64,000 nt of DNA from positions 248,001 to 312,000 of the forward strand of contig JADHTB010000001.1 in the NCBI GenBank assembly GCA_016776605.1, in the 5' to 3' direction. This DNA is from Alphaproteobacteria bacterium. GTDB taxonomy: Bacteria; Pseudomonadota; Alphaproteobacteria; GCA-2731375. Every line of letters starts with the position of its first letter. Within the stretch, counting starts at the first letter, position 1. Below, piece after piece: positions 1 to 8,510 of the stretch. The notes under the pieces were generated by a model. The model made no database searches and was not told the origin of the DNA. It saw only the letters and a list, made by a program, of their open reading frames with translations. The position numbers and the translations under genes were made by a program.

Positions 1-1
1 G

Positions 2-700
2 TTACTGCGCGCCATACAAGAACGAGAAATTGACCGTATCGGCGGCGGGCAGCCTATTAAAATCAATATCCGTTTGATCGCCACGTCCAACCGCGATCTT
101 GTTGAAGCGGTTAAGGACGGCTCATTCCGGGAAGATCTGCTGTTTCGCCTGAATGTGGTCAACCTGCGGGTCCCTTCCTTGCACGAACGGCCCGCTGACA
201 TCGTCTTGTTGGCCAAGCATTTTGCGAAAAAATATGCCGAAGCCAACGGCATGCCCCAACGCCCGGTGGCGGACGAAACGATTGCGCTGCTGGAGTCACT
301 GCCCTGGCCGGGCAATGTGCGGGAACTGGAAAATACAATTCATCGCGCAATTTTGATGGCCAGCGGCACAGAAATCACCACGGATGCCATTATGACGCCC
401 GATGGCCAGTCAACCAAGATCGCTGAAAGGCTTCAAAACACCGGCGTCATTGGTATCAACGGGGCAATCGATGCTGAAAACGACGGCGCCGATCAATCAT
501 CCCGCCTTGTTGGGCGCACGGTAGCGGATGTGGAGCGGGATTTGATTATCGATACTCTGTATCACTGTCTGGGTAACCGCACTCATGCCGCCAACATTCT
601 TGGCATATCAATCCGCACCTTGCGCAACAAACTGAAACTGTACACCGACGATGGGGTGCATGTGCCCGTGCCCGGCGAAACCAGCGGCGCCAGCGTCTAG
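2..700 (+). CDS. flbD: Sigma-54-dependent flagellar regulator FlbD, C-terminal part
   Basis: The reading frame is open from the first bases of the window, so the N-terminal receiver domain and the first part of the AAA+ domain lie upstream. The visible 232 residues hold the end of a sigma-54 activator ATPase, including ATSNRD, FREDLLFRLNVV and the sensor II motif WPGNVRELENT. A Fis-type helix-turn-helix follows near the C-terminus (AANILGISIRTLRNKL). Regulators of this type activate sigma-54 promoters of class II and III flagellar genes, and FlbD is the alphaproteobacterial member usually placed next to flhA. The gene ends 23 bases before flhA, which supports the assignment. NtrC-like relatives are possible on sequence alone, but the neighbourhood favours FlbD. 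Confidence 0.88.
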   Translation, partial: LLRAIQEREIDRIGGGQPIKINIRLIATSNRDLVEAVKDGSFREDLLFRLNVVNLRVPSLHERPADIVLLAKHFAKKYAEANGMPQRPVADETIALLESLPWPGNVRELENTIHRAILMASGTEITTDAIMTPDGQSTKIAERLQNTGVIGINGAIDAENDGADQSSRLVGRTVADVERDLIIDTLYHCLGNRTHAANILGISIRTLRNKLKLYTDDGVHVPVPGETSGASV

Positions 701-723
701 ATTCCAGCAGGACCTTTCAGTAA

Positions 724-2907
724 ATGAGTGATACATCCGGAGATCGCGGCGTTCCCGCCCTGCCGGCGCAGAGCGGCGTAGTCGGGGCCGCCGGCGCTGA
801 CGGCGCCGCCGGCGCCGCGCCCGCGATCGACTTTGGCGCCATGGCGCTAAATGTATTTGCGCGCATGCGTCAGGGCGATATCGCCCTGGCCCTGGGCGTA
901 TCCGCCATCCTGGTGGTCCTGATCCTACCGTTGCCCAGTTGGCTCTTGGATGTGGCCTTGGCTCTATCCATTACTTTTGCCGTGATGATCCTGATGACGT
1001 GCCTCTTCATCGCCCGGCCATTGGAATTCTCGTCATTTCCGACCGTTTTGTTGATCGCGACAATGTTGCGATTATCACTCAATCTGGCGTCGACCCGGCT
1101 GATATTGGCGCATGGCCATGAAGGCACTCATGCCGCCGGCCGGGTTATCGAGGCCTTTGGTAACTTCGTCATGGGGGGCAATTTCGTCATTGGCGTAATC
1201 GTTTTCTCCATCCTGATCATTGTTAATTTTATTGTTATCACCAAGGGTTCCGGCCGCATCGCCGAGGTCGCCGCCCGTTTCAGCCTGGATGCCATGCCAG
1301 GCAAGCAGATGGCCATCGATGCTGATCTATCCGCCGGCCTGATCAACGAGGATGACGCACGCTTGCGCCGCCGAAATCTGGAGGATGAAAGCACCTTCTT
1401 CGGGGCCATGGATGGTGCCGCCAAGTTTGTCCGCGGTGACGCCATCGCCGGTTTGCTGATCACCTTTATCAACATTATCGGCGGCATTATCGTCGGCGTG
1501 GCGCAAAATGATATGAGCTTTGCCGACGCCACCCAGTCCTACACATTGCTGACGGTTGGTGATGGCCTGGTGTCGCAAATTCCGGCCCTGATCGTCTCCA
1601 CCGCATCGGGCCTGCTGGTGTCGAAAGCCGGCGTTGTCGGCTCCACCGACAAGGCGCTGTTCGCGCAATTATCGGGTTACCCCAAAGCCATGGGACTGGT
1701 CAGCTTTCTGTTGCTCTGCCTGTCCTTGTTGCCGGGCCTGCCCTTGCTGCCATTCATGATTTTGTCGATCATCACCGGCACCATCACCTGGCGCTTGATG
1801 CAGCGGAATTCTCTTGCGGAAACCCAGGCGGCCGACGTCGCACAACAGGAAATCGACGATGCGGAACCGATGGAGGAGCCCATTTCCACGGCTCTGGCGA
1901 TTGACGAATTACGCATCGAACTAGGTTATGGCCTGCTTTCCCTGATCAATGATACCCGCGGCCATCGTCTGACCGATCAGATCAAGGCCCTGCGCCGGCA
2001 AATCGCGGGCGATATGGGCTTCATCATGCCATCGGTGCGGATTCTGGATAACATGCAATTACCGGCCAGCATCTACGCCTTGCGGATCAAGGAAGTCGAG
2101 GCCGGCCGGGGCGAATTGCGTCCCGACAAGCTGCTGATCATGGATCCCCAGGGCGGCGCCATCGAGTTGCAGGGCGACGCCACCACCGAGCCGACCTTTG
2201 GCCTGCCGGCCATGTGGGTTGAAGAATCCCTGCGGGAAGAGGCCAGCTTCCGCGGTTATACGGTCGTCGATCCACCGACTGTCATCACGACCCATCTGAC
2301 CGAGGTCATGCGCGAAAACATGTCCGATCTGCTATCCTATGCCGCAACCCAGAGACTGCTTGACGATCTGCCCCACGAACATCACAAGCTGGTCGAGGAT
2401 GTGGTTCCCGCGCAGCTATCGGTGACCGCCGTGCAACGAATTCTGCAACGCCTGCTGTCAGAGCGGATATCGATCCGTGATCTGCCCACCATTCTGGAAG
2501 GCATAGCCGAGGCCGTCGGCTTTACCCAGAATGTGGTGCAAATCGCCGAACATGTGCGCTCCCGTCTGGCGCGCCAGATCAGCCATGCCTCCACCTCCAT
2601 GAATGGCTACATCCCCCTGGTGCCGTTATCGGCGGAATGGGAGCAGAATTTTGCAGAGGCGATTACCGGCAACGGCGATGAAATGCAGCTGGCCATGGCG
2701 CCGACGAAATTACAGGAATTCATCGGCCGCATCCGTGAGGTGTTTGACGAACTGGTGCAGCAGGGAGAACTGCCCGTCCTGTTGACTTCGCCGGCGGCTC
2801 GGCCTTATGTCCGCTCGATCATTGAGCGGGTGCGTCCGAGCACATCGGTGCTATCCCAGAACGAAATTCATCCAAGCGCCAAAATCCGTACCTTGGCACA
2901 GATCTAG
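724..2907 (+). CDS. flhA: Flagellar type III export protein FlhA
   Basis: A 727-residue protein of normal FlhA length. An Ala/Gly-rich cytoplasmic N-terminus of about 50 residues is followed by about eight hydrophobic segments up to roughly residue 355, then a long soluble domain. The conserved FHIPEP-family region is present (LRLSLNLASTRLIL, and ARFSLDAMPGKQMAIDADL between membrane segments). FlhA forms the nonameric ring of the flagellar export gate; its cytoplasmic domain docks chaperone-substrate complexes. It lies between flbD and flhF, with only 15 bases before flhF, as in many polar-flagellated proteobacteria. The N-terminal extension is rich in Gly-Ala and may be disordered. Confidence 0.97.
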   Translation: MSDTSGDRGVPALPAQSGVVGAAGADGAAGAAPAIDFGAMALNVFARMRQGDIALALGVSAILVVLILPLPSWLLDVALALSITFAVMILMTCLFIARPLEFSSFPTVLLIATMLRLSLNLASTRLILAHGHEGTHAAGRVIEAFGNFVMGGNFVIGVIVFSILIIVNFIVITKGSGRIAEVAARFSLDAMPGKQMAIDADLSAGLINEDDARLRRRNLEDESTFFGAMDGAAKFVRGDAIAGLLITFINIIGGIIVGVAQNDMSFADATQSYTLLTVGDGLVSQIPALIVSTASGLLVSKAGVVGSTDKALFAQLSGYPKAMGLVSFLLLCLSLLPGLPLLPFMILSIITGTITWRLMQRNSLAETQAADVAQQEIDDAEPMEEPISTALAIDELRIELGYGLLSLINDTRGHRLTDQIKALRRQIAGDMGFIMPSVRILDNMQLPASIYALRIKEVEAGRGELRPDKLLIMDPQGGAIELQGDATTEPTFGLPAMWVEESLREEASFRGYTVVDPPTVITTHLTEVMRENMSDLLSYAATQRLLDDLPHEHHKLVEDVVPAQLSVTAVQRILQRLLSERISIRDLPTILEGIAEAVGFTQNVVQIAEHVRSRLARQISHASTSMNGYIPLVPLSAEWEQNFAEAITGNGDEMQLAMAPTKLQEFIGRIREVFDELVQQGELPVLLTSPAARPYVRSIIERVRPSTSVLSQNEIHPSAKIRTLAQI

Positions 2908-2922
2908 GAGGCAGCAGCGAAC

Positions 2923-3924
2923 ATGCGTCTTAGAACTTTTTCCGCGCCCTCCATGGCCGAGGCCATGCGGCAAATCCGCGATGCCCTGGGCGACGACGCC
3001 ATCATCGTGTCCAGTCATCAGAGCGAACGGGGCCGTGGTGTGCAGGTTACGGCGGCTGCCGAAAACAATGGTCCTTCGGACGCAACGGAGGAGGAAACCT
3101 TCGCGAACGCCATCCATGACACCGAGAACGAGACGGCATCGCCTGAAGACGACGTTCTATTGCAGTCGCTGATCTATCACGATGTACCCGAAAAATTAGC
3201 CCTAATGCTGGCGAAAATAAGCGCCAAGGCAGGGTTGGACGATACGGTCGAGGCACTGGCGTCCGGCTTGGACCGGTACTTTGAATTCCGCTCCCTTGAG
3301 GATATCAAACGGCCGGTCATGCTGATTGGCCCTCCCGGTGCGGGCAAGACGGTCACCGTGGCGAAATTAGCCACCGCGGCCACCCTGCGTGGCGCGCCGG
3401 CAGCAGTCGTTAGCACGGATACAGTCCGGGCCGGCGCCACGGCGCAGCTCTCGGCCTATACGGACATTCTGCAACAGACCCTGATAACAGTGGATTCGCC
3501 GCAAAGTTTTCACGCCGCCATTCTGAATAACGCCGACGGCCCCATGCTGGTCGATACCCCGGGCACCAATCCTTTCAATGACCAGGAAATGTCCGATCTG
3601 GGTCGCTTTATCGCGGTCGGCAAGGTGGACCCGGTGCTGGTGCTGCCGGCCGGGATCAACGCCCAGAACGCCGCCGACATGGCGGCGGCATATGCCCGAT
3701 TGGGCTGCAAAACCTTGATCGCGACCCAACTTGACGGCGCACGGCGCCTGGGCGCGGTGCTGTCCGCCGCACAGGGCGGCAATTTAGCTTTCAGCGTTGT
3801 CTCGATCTCGTCCTCCATCGCCCAGGGCCTCACGCCCTTGAACCCTATGTCCCTGGCCCGCGTTCTGTTACGCGATCCCGAGGAAAGTCACGCGTATCCC
3901 AAGACCGGAGCAAACCAAGCATGA
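2923..3924 (+). CDS. flhF: Flagellar SRP-type GTPase FlhF
   Basis: A 333-residue SRP-family GTPase with an N-terminal basic region and linker (about 1-85), an N-domain-like helical part and a GTPase domain from about residue 130. The P-loop GPPGAGKTVTVAKLA is clear. Other motifs depart from the textbook form: DTVRAGATAQL for the insertion-box region, DTPGTNPF where DTAGR is usual, and TQLDGARR for TKLD. FlhF marks the pole for flagellar assembly and works with FlhG, whose start codon overlaps its stop (ATGA). A GAGGCAG ribosome-binding stretch precedes the start. Position and P-loop make the identity firm; how active the GTPase is cannot be judged. Confidence 0.92.
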   Translation: MRLRTFSAPSMAEAMRQIRDALGDDAIIVSSHQSERGRGVQVTAAAENNGPSDATEEETFANAIHDTENETASPEDDVLLQSLIYHDVPEKLALMLAKISAKAGLDDTVEALASGLDRYFEFRSLEDIKRPVMLIGPPGAGKTVTVAKLATAATLRGAPAAVVSTDTVRAGATAQLSAYTDILQQTLITVDSPQSFHAAILNNADGPMLVDTPGTNPFNDQEMSDLGRFIAVGKVDPVLVLPAGINAQNAADMAAAYARLGCKTLIATQLDGARRLGAVLSAAQGGNLAFSVVSISSSIAQGLTPLNPMSLARVLLRDPEESHAYPKTGANQA

Positions 3925-4754
3925 ATAACAGCATGCCCGCGACCCCCAAAAAACGCGTCGCCATGCATCCGGCCTCCGCCACGGCCGGGCGTAACGTCAT
4001 CAATATCGCGTCCGGCAAGGGCGGCGTCGGGAAAACCTGGATGGCCGTTACCCTGGCCCATTCCCTGGCACGCCAGGATGAAAAGACCTTGTTGTTCGAT
4101 GCTGATTTCGGCCTGGCCAACGTCGACGTCCAATTGGGCCTGAATGCGGAACAAGACCTTGGCGGCGTCGTCGCGGGGAAAATCGCCATGAGCCAGGCTG
4201 TCACAACGTTTGCCGAAGGCGGTTTCGATATCATCGTCGGCATGTCGGGGTCGGGCCAATTGGCCGATATGGGGCGGGCCCGTCTCAGCGAATTAAAGAG
4301 CGAACTGTGGCAACTGGCGCAGGGTTACGACCGGGTCGTCATCGATCTGGGCGCTGGCCTGGAATCCGCCGTCCGCTCCCTGACACCAAAAGGCGGCATG
4401 ACCCTGGTGGTGGCCACGGACGAGCCCACCTCTCTGACTGACGCCTACGCCTATATCAAGGTTTCCATGCGGGAGAACCCACGCGCCGATATGCGTCTGG
4501 TGATTAATATGGCCGTCGATCAGCGCCAGGGAGAGCGCACCTATGGCGCCCTGGCCAAGGCCTGCCGAACCTTCCTGAACTATACCCCGCCGTTGATGGG
4601 AATTGTGCGGCGGGACGACCGCATTCCCGATGCCATTCGCCGCCAGACGGCCTTTCTATCCCGCCATCCGCAAGCCGATGCAGCCCAGGATCTTGAAGCA
4701 TTGGCGACGGCAATTCGGAACCAGCCCGCCAAAAGCGTTGGAAATCCAGCATGA
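3921..4754 (+). CDS. flhG: MinD-like ATPase FlhG (FleN), flagellar number regulator
   Basis: A 277-residue ParA/MinD-family ATPase. The deviant Walker A motif GKGGVGKTWMAV lies at about residues 32-43, followed by the switch I DADFGLANVD and a Walker B-like RVVIDLGAGL. FlhG proteins limit the number of flagella by countering FlhF and the flagellar master regulator. The start overlaps the flhF stop by four bases, and the stop overlaps the start of the next gene by four bases, so the three are probably translationally coupled. A C-terminal amphipathic helix typical of MinD is not obvious. The alternative, a general MinD, is unlikely given the context. Confidence 0.9.
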   Translation: MNNSMPATPKKRVAMHPASATAGRNVINIASGKGGVGKTWMAVTLAHSLARQDEKTLLFDADFGLANVDVQLGLNAEQDLGGVVAGKIAMSQAVTTFAEGGFDIIVGMSGSGQLADMGRARLSELKSELWQLAQGYDRVVIDLGAGLESAVRSLTPKGGMTLVVATDEPTSLTDAYAYIKVSMRENPRADMRLVINMAVDQRQGERTYGALAKACRTFLNYTPPLMGIVRRDDRIPDAIRRQTAFLSRHPQADAAQDLEALATAIRNQPAKSVGNPA

Positions 4755-5146
4755 GCCCAATAAACGATCACCTGCGCCAGCGGCGCGACTGCTTGCAAAC
4801 CGTCGCCAATCCGGCCACCGACCGCGACCGCGTCTCTATTCTGTCCGGCGAGTTGCCCACCTCCAGCCTGTTAGGCGGCACGCCTATTCACCTTGATCTG
4901 CGCTATATCGCCGATCGGGACATTATCGCCGCCACCGCCCTGGCGCATTATTTTCAGGCCGCCGCGCAGGAACCGTGCGAAACCCTGGAAGCCTATGCGG
5001 ATATGGTTCTGAACGATCTCAATAATGAATTGGTGCCGCGCTGGATATGGCTACGCCTGCAGGGCAATGGCCATCAAGTGATCCAACAGGACCGACAGCC
5101 CGGCTGGAATGATCCGGGCCTGCTGACCACCCTGGATTTTTCCTAA
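4751..5146 (+). CDS. Uncharacterised protein coupled to flhG
   Basis: A 131-residue soluble protein I do not recognise. Its start codon overlaps the flhG stop in ATGA, so it is expected to be made from the flagellar transcript. The first 50 residues are charged and probably flexible. The central part (RYIADRDIIAATALAHYF, about residues 56-73) looks helical, and the C-terminal half is rich in Trp, Leu and Asn (LNDLNNELVPRWIWLRLQG). There is no signal peptide, membrane segment or Cys motif. Strict coupling suggests a small accessory or adaptor in flagellar placement or number control, but this is inference. The gene ends 11 bases before the convergent enoyl-CoA hydratase. Confidence 0.75.
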   Translation: MSPINDHLRQRRDCLQTVANPATDRDRVSILSGELPTSSLLGGTPIHLDLRYIADRDIIAATALAHYFQAAAQEPCETLEAYADMVLNDLNNELVPRWIWLRLQGNGHQVIQQDRQPGWNDPGLLTTLDFS

Positions 5147-5157
5147 GGCTGACGGCC

Positions 5158-5928
5158 TCACCATTTGGGCGGGCGTTTCTCAATGAATGCCGCCAGACCT
5201 TCCCGCGAGTCTTCCGTGGCTACGACATTGCGCATGGTCTCGGCCACGTTTTCGATATCCCGGCGATAATCCTGGTCATTGGCGCGCATATAGGCGTCGC
5301 GCCCCAGCTTCATGACCGTTGGTGATTTTGCAGCCAGTTTCCGTGCAATTTCCCGGGCTTTGTCCATCACCTCGCCATCCGGCACCAGATGGTTGATGAG
5401 GCCCAGATCCTGGGCCTCATCGGCCCCGAAATCATCCCCCGTGAACAGATATTCAAAGGCCCGGTGGCGCCCGGCAATACGCGGCAGGTGCACATAGTGC
5501 AGCGCCGGGATCAGGCCGACGTTGATCTCCGGATAGCCAAAGGTTGCCCCCTGCCCGGCGATGATCATGTTGCAGGACACCGCCACCGTCATGCCGCCCG
5601 CGCGCGCGGCGCCCTGCACGGCGGCGATGGAGGGCTTGCCCAGCCGGTATTGCACATCGTTCAATTCAAAATACAGGCGTTCCAAAAACCCGCGCATGCC
5701 TTCGCCATCCACGCCCTTGACCACCGCCAGATCCAGGCCGGCGCAAAAAACCCCGTCCAGGGCGGATGCGATGATCACCGCACGGACCTCATCGTCGTCC
5801 CGTGCCTGGCCCAGGGCCGCGATGATCTGGTTTACCAGATCCAGGTTCAGGGCATTGACGGGCGGGCGGTTCAAACTGATTTCAGCCACCCGGTCGACAA
5901 CCCGATATTCCAGATGCTCGAAGCTCAT
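5158..5928 (-). CDS. Enoyl-CoA hydratase/isomerase family protein
   Basis: A 256-residue crotonase-fold protein of standard length. The N-terminal strand pattern ISLNRPPVNALN and the oxyanion-hole segment around residues 61-66 (DGVFCAGLDL) are visible, followed by the second oxyanion glycine region near AARAGGMTVAVSC. Family members hydrate or isomerise enoyl-CoA esters. It lies three bases downstream of an acyl-CoA dehydrogenase gene on the same strand, so the two probably act in sequence on one acyl-CoA. The GARAGG segment differs from the GGAxGGG of classical hydratases, and one of the two catalytic glutamates is not evident, so an isomerase or dodecenoyl-CoA isomerase-like role is possible. 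Confidence 0.88.
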   Translation of the reverse strand: MSFEHLEYRVVDRVAEISLNRPPVNALNLDLVNQIIAALGQARDDDEVRAVIIASALDGVFCAGLDLAVVKGVDGEGMRGFLERLYFELNDVQYRLGKPSIAAVQGAARAGGMTVAVSCNMIIAGQGATFGYPEINVGLIPALHYVHLPRIAGRHRAFEYLFTGDDFGADEAQDLGLINHLVPDGEVMDKAREIARKLAAKSPTVMKLGRDAYMRANDQDYRRDIENVAETMRNVVATEDSREGLAAFIEKRPPKW

Positions 5929-5931
5929 TGT

Positions 5932-7068
5932 CTAACCCTTCAAATCGCGCGCGATAATATTGCGTTGAATTTCCGAAGTACCCTCGCCGATCACATAGAC
6001 CAGGGCGTCGCGATGGATACGGCCAACCGAATATTCCCGCATCAGACCGGCGCCGCCATGAATGCGGATGGCCGCCTCGCTGATCCGCACCGCCGCCTCC
6101 GAGGCCATTAGTTTGACCCGTGACGCCGTGGCAATGTCCAAAGTGCCCTGATCGACCCGCCAGGCGCCATAATAGACGTGCCATTTGATCGCTTCGATCT
6201 CGGCCGCCATGTCGGCCAGCTTGTGGGCGATGGCCTGATATTCGATGATCGGTTTGCCGGCCACGATACGATCCTTGGCAAAGGCCAGCGAGGCATCAAA
6301 GGCCGCCCGCGCCATGCCAAGGCAGTTGGCGGACACGCCGACCCGGTTTTCCGACAGGGATTCCAGGATCACCGGATAGGTCCCTTCCCTGCCCCCTAGC
6401 AGGCAGTCATCGGGCACGAAAGCGTCGGTGATATGGATCAGCCCGGTTTCCGAGGCGCGAATGCCTTCCTTGTCCAACGCGGAAATATCGAAGCCGGGGT
6501 TCGGCAATTCGACAATGAACAGGCTGATCGCATCCGGGGTCAGATCCGGGCTGGTGCGAGCGGCAACGGTCAGGAAATCGGCGATGGGTGAATTGGTAAT
6601 GTACAGTTTCGCACCGTTCAGGACATAGCCGCCGTCGACCTTTTCCGCCTTGGTGATCATGGCCCGGATGTTGGAGCCGCCGTCCGGCTCGCTTAACCCG
6701 AAACCGGCAATTTTCCGGCCATTCAGGGCGGGGCGAAAAAATCGTTCTTTTTGTCCTTCGGTTCCGGCCTTCCAGATGGGCCAGATGCCCAGATGGGTAT
6801 GGGCCGACCAGGCGGATGCGAACCCCTGGGAGACGTAACTCATTTCCTCGCGGATAATGCAGTCGGTTATCTTATCGAAACCGGAACCGCCGTCGGCCTC
6901 CGGGTAACGGATACCCAACAGGCCCAATTCAGCCCACTTTGGAAACAATTCGCGGGGGAATGTCTCCGTCTCATCAGCCTCGCGGACCAGGGGGGCGATC
7001 TCGGCTTCAGTGAAACGGCGAATGGTATCGCGAACCTGTTCCTGTTCCGGCGTAAAATTAAAATCCAT
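5932..7068 (-). CDS. Acyl-CoA dehydrogenase
   Basis: A 378-residue FAD flavoenzyme with the usual three-domain architecture. The N-terminal helical domain begins MDFNFTPEQEQVRDTIRRF, the middle beta domain contains GFGLSEPDGGSN (substrate and flavin contacts), and the C-terminal helical domain ends with VGRIHRDALVYVIGEGTSEI, where the Glu of GEGTSE is in the position of the catalytic base of short- and medium-chain enzymes. It introduces the alpha,beta double bond into an acyl-CoA and passes electrons to ETF. The next gene on the strand is the hydratase that would use its product. Chain-length specificity cannot be read from the sequence. Confidence 0.93.
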   Translation of the reverse strand: MDFNFTPEQEQVRDTIRRFTEAEIAPLVREADETETFPRELFPKWAELGLLGIRYPEADGGSGFDKITDCIIREEMSYVSQGFASAWSAHTHLGIWPIWKAGTEGQKERFFRPALNGRKIAGFGLSEPDGGSNIRAMITKAEKVDGGYVLNGAKLYITNSPIADFLTVAARTSPDLTPDAISLFIVELPNPGFDISALDKEGIRASETGLIHITDAFVPDDCLLGGREGTYPVILESLSENRVGVSANCLGMARAAFDASLAFAKDRIVAGKPIIEYQAIAHKLADMAAEIEAIKWHVYYGAWRVDQGTLDIATASRVKLMASEAAVRISEAAIRIHGGAGLMREYSVGRIHRDALVYVIGEGTSEIQRNIIARDLKG

Positions 7069-7171
7069 ATTTTCTATTCCGTTATCCGGGTTCTTTTGCT
7101 TCGCGTCGCTCGAGGCTCATGCAGAGGGGGACGGCGGGTCGGGAAGGAGGAATCGGCCATGCTCAAGGCGC

Positions 7172-8323
7172 TCAACGCCGGGGCAGGATACCCATCTCCT
7201 TGGAGATGATTTGCAGCATGACCTCGTTGGCGCCGGCGCCGATGCTGACCAGTTTCATGTCACGGTAAACCCGGGAGATACGATTTTCCGCCATGTAGCC
7301 CTGGCCGCCCCAGAATTGCAGCAACTGGGCCGGTACTTCGGTGGCCAGAACGCCGATCAGATATTTTGCCATGGAAGCCAGCTTGGTCACGTTGCCGCCC
7401 TCGACATAGGTATCGGTGGCGCGATAGAGCAGTGAGCGAACCCCCTCCAACTGCGCCTGGATCTCCGCCATCTTGTAGTGCATCACCTGGTTGTCCAGGA
7501 TTGGCCGGCCAAAGGCATGACGTTGGCGGGTATATTCGATCGTCTCTTCCAGGGCATCCTCCAGAAAGGTAATGGTACGGGCAACCGCATACAGACGTTC
7601 TTCCTGGAACTGCTCCATCTGATACATGAAGCCCATGTTCTCTTCGCCAACGAGATTACGCTGGGGCACCCGCACCTCGTCAAAATTGATATGTCCGGTG
7701 TCGGAGCAATGCAGGCCAAGTTTTTTCAACTTCTGCTTTGAGATACCTTTGCTGTTCATGGGCACCATGATCAGGGACTTGTTGCGGTGGGGGCCCTTTT
7801 CCTCGCCGGTATTGCACAGCATGCACATCCAATCGGCCTGAATGGAATTGGTGATGAATAACTTGTTGCCGGAAATGACATAATCATCGCCATCCTTGCG
7901 GGCGAATGACCGCACCGAAGAGACGTCCGAGCCGGAACCTTCTTCCGTGACGCCGATACAGCCGATCATTTCACCGGCGATGGCCGGGGCCAGGAATTCC
8001 TGGCGCAATTCGTCGCTGCCATGACGGGCCAGGGCCGGCGTACACATATTGCTCTGCACGCCAATGGCGGTGGAGACTCCCTGGGCCTTGGCATGGCCCA
8101 TTTCCTCGGCGAAAACCACTTCGTAGGAGTAATCCAGGTCCATGCCGCCGAAATCCGCTGGTTTGGAAATGCCCAACAGGCCCGCCTGGCCCATTTTCTT
8201 GCAGACCTCGTGCAAGGGCATCATCTCGGCCTCTTCCCATGCGTCCACGTATGGATTGATCTCATTTTTTACGAAGGTGGCGACCGTACGCCGCAATTCA
8301 ATATGTTCCTGGGTTTCCCGCAT
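7172..8323 (-). CDS. Acyl-CoA dehydrogenase
   Basis: A 383-residue acyl-CoA dehydrogenase, distinct from its neighbour. Conserved parts include GCIGVTEEGSGSDVSSVRSF in the middle domain and the C-terminal RVYRDMKLVSIGAGANEVM. The short/medium-chain catalytic Glu is replaced in the GAGANE segment, as in enzymes whose base sits elsewhere in the fold. The start was set at the second of two ATG codons (8323) because the AGGAG motif sits directly against the first and at good distance from the second. The gene is divergent from the aminotransferase at 8511 and is followed by about 100 bases before the next acyl-CoA dehydrogenase, so the three genes from 8323 to 5158 may form one beta-oxidation transcript. 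Confidence 0.92.
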   Translation of the reverse strand: MRETQEHIELRRTVATFVKNEINPYVDAWEEAEMMPLHEVCKKMGQAGLLGISKPADFGGMDLDYSYEVVFAEEMGHAKAQGVSTAIGVQSNMCTPALARHGSDELRQEFLAPAIAGEMIGCIGVTEEGSGSDVSSVRSFARKDGDDYVISGNKLFITNSIQADWMCMLCNTGEEKGPHRNKSLIMVPMNSKGISKQKLKKLGLHCSDTGHINFDEVRVPQRNLVGEENMGFMYQMEQFQEERLYAVARTITFLEDALEETIEYTRQRHAFGRPILDNQVMHYKMAEIQAQLEGVRSLLYRATDTYVEGGNVTKLASMAKYLIGVLATEVPAQLLQFWGGQGYMAENRISRVYRDMKLVSIGAGANEVMLQIISKEMGILPRR

Positions 8324-8436
8324 CTTCATCTCCTACAAAATCATGGCGCGGCAACGATTGGCCGCATCTTTCGAACCGGCACCGTTTGCTTTTGGCGGCA
8401 TATAACGGCTACGCCCATACTCCCGTCACGCCAATC

Positions 8437-8467
8437 ATTATAGAACCACCGGGACAGTTGCTATACT
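8437..8467. promoter_or_regulatory. Possible divergent -10 elements between 8323 and 8511
   Basis: The 180-base gap between the divergent acyl-CoA dehydrogenase and aminotransferase genes contains TATAAT on the minus strand (8442-8437) and TATACT on the plus strand (8462-8467). Neither has a strong -35 hexamer at the right distance, so these are candidates only, perhaps depending on an activator. Confidence 0.25.
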
Positions 8468-8510
8468 GCTCTATCTGACAGCACAACAAATTGCCAAACG
8501 GAGCACCGTC

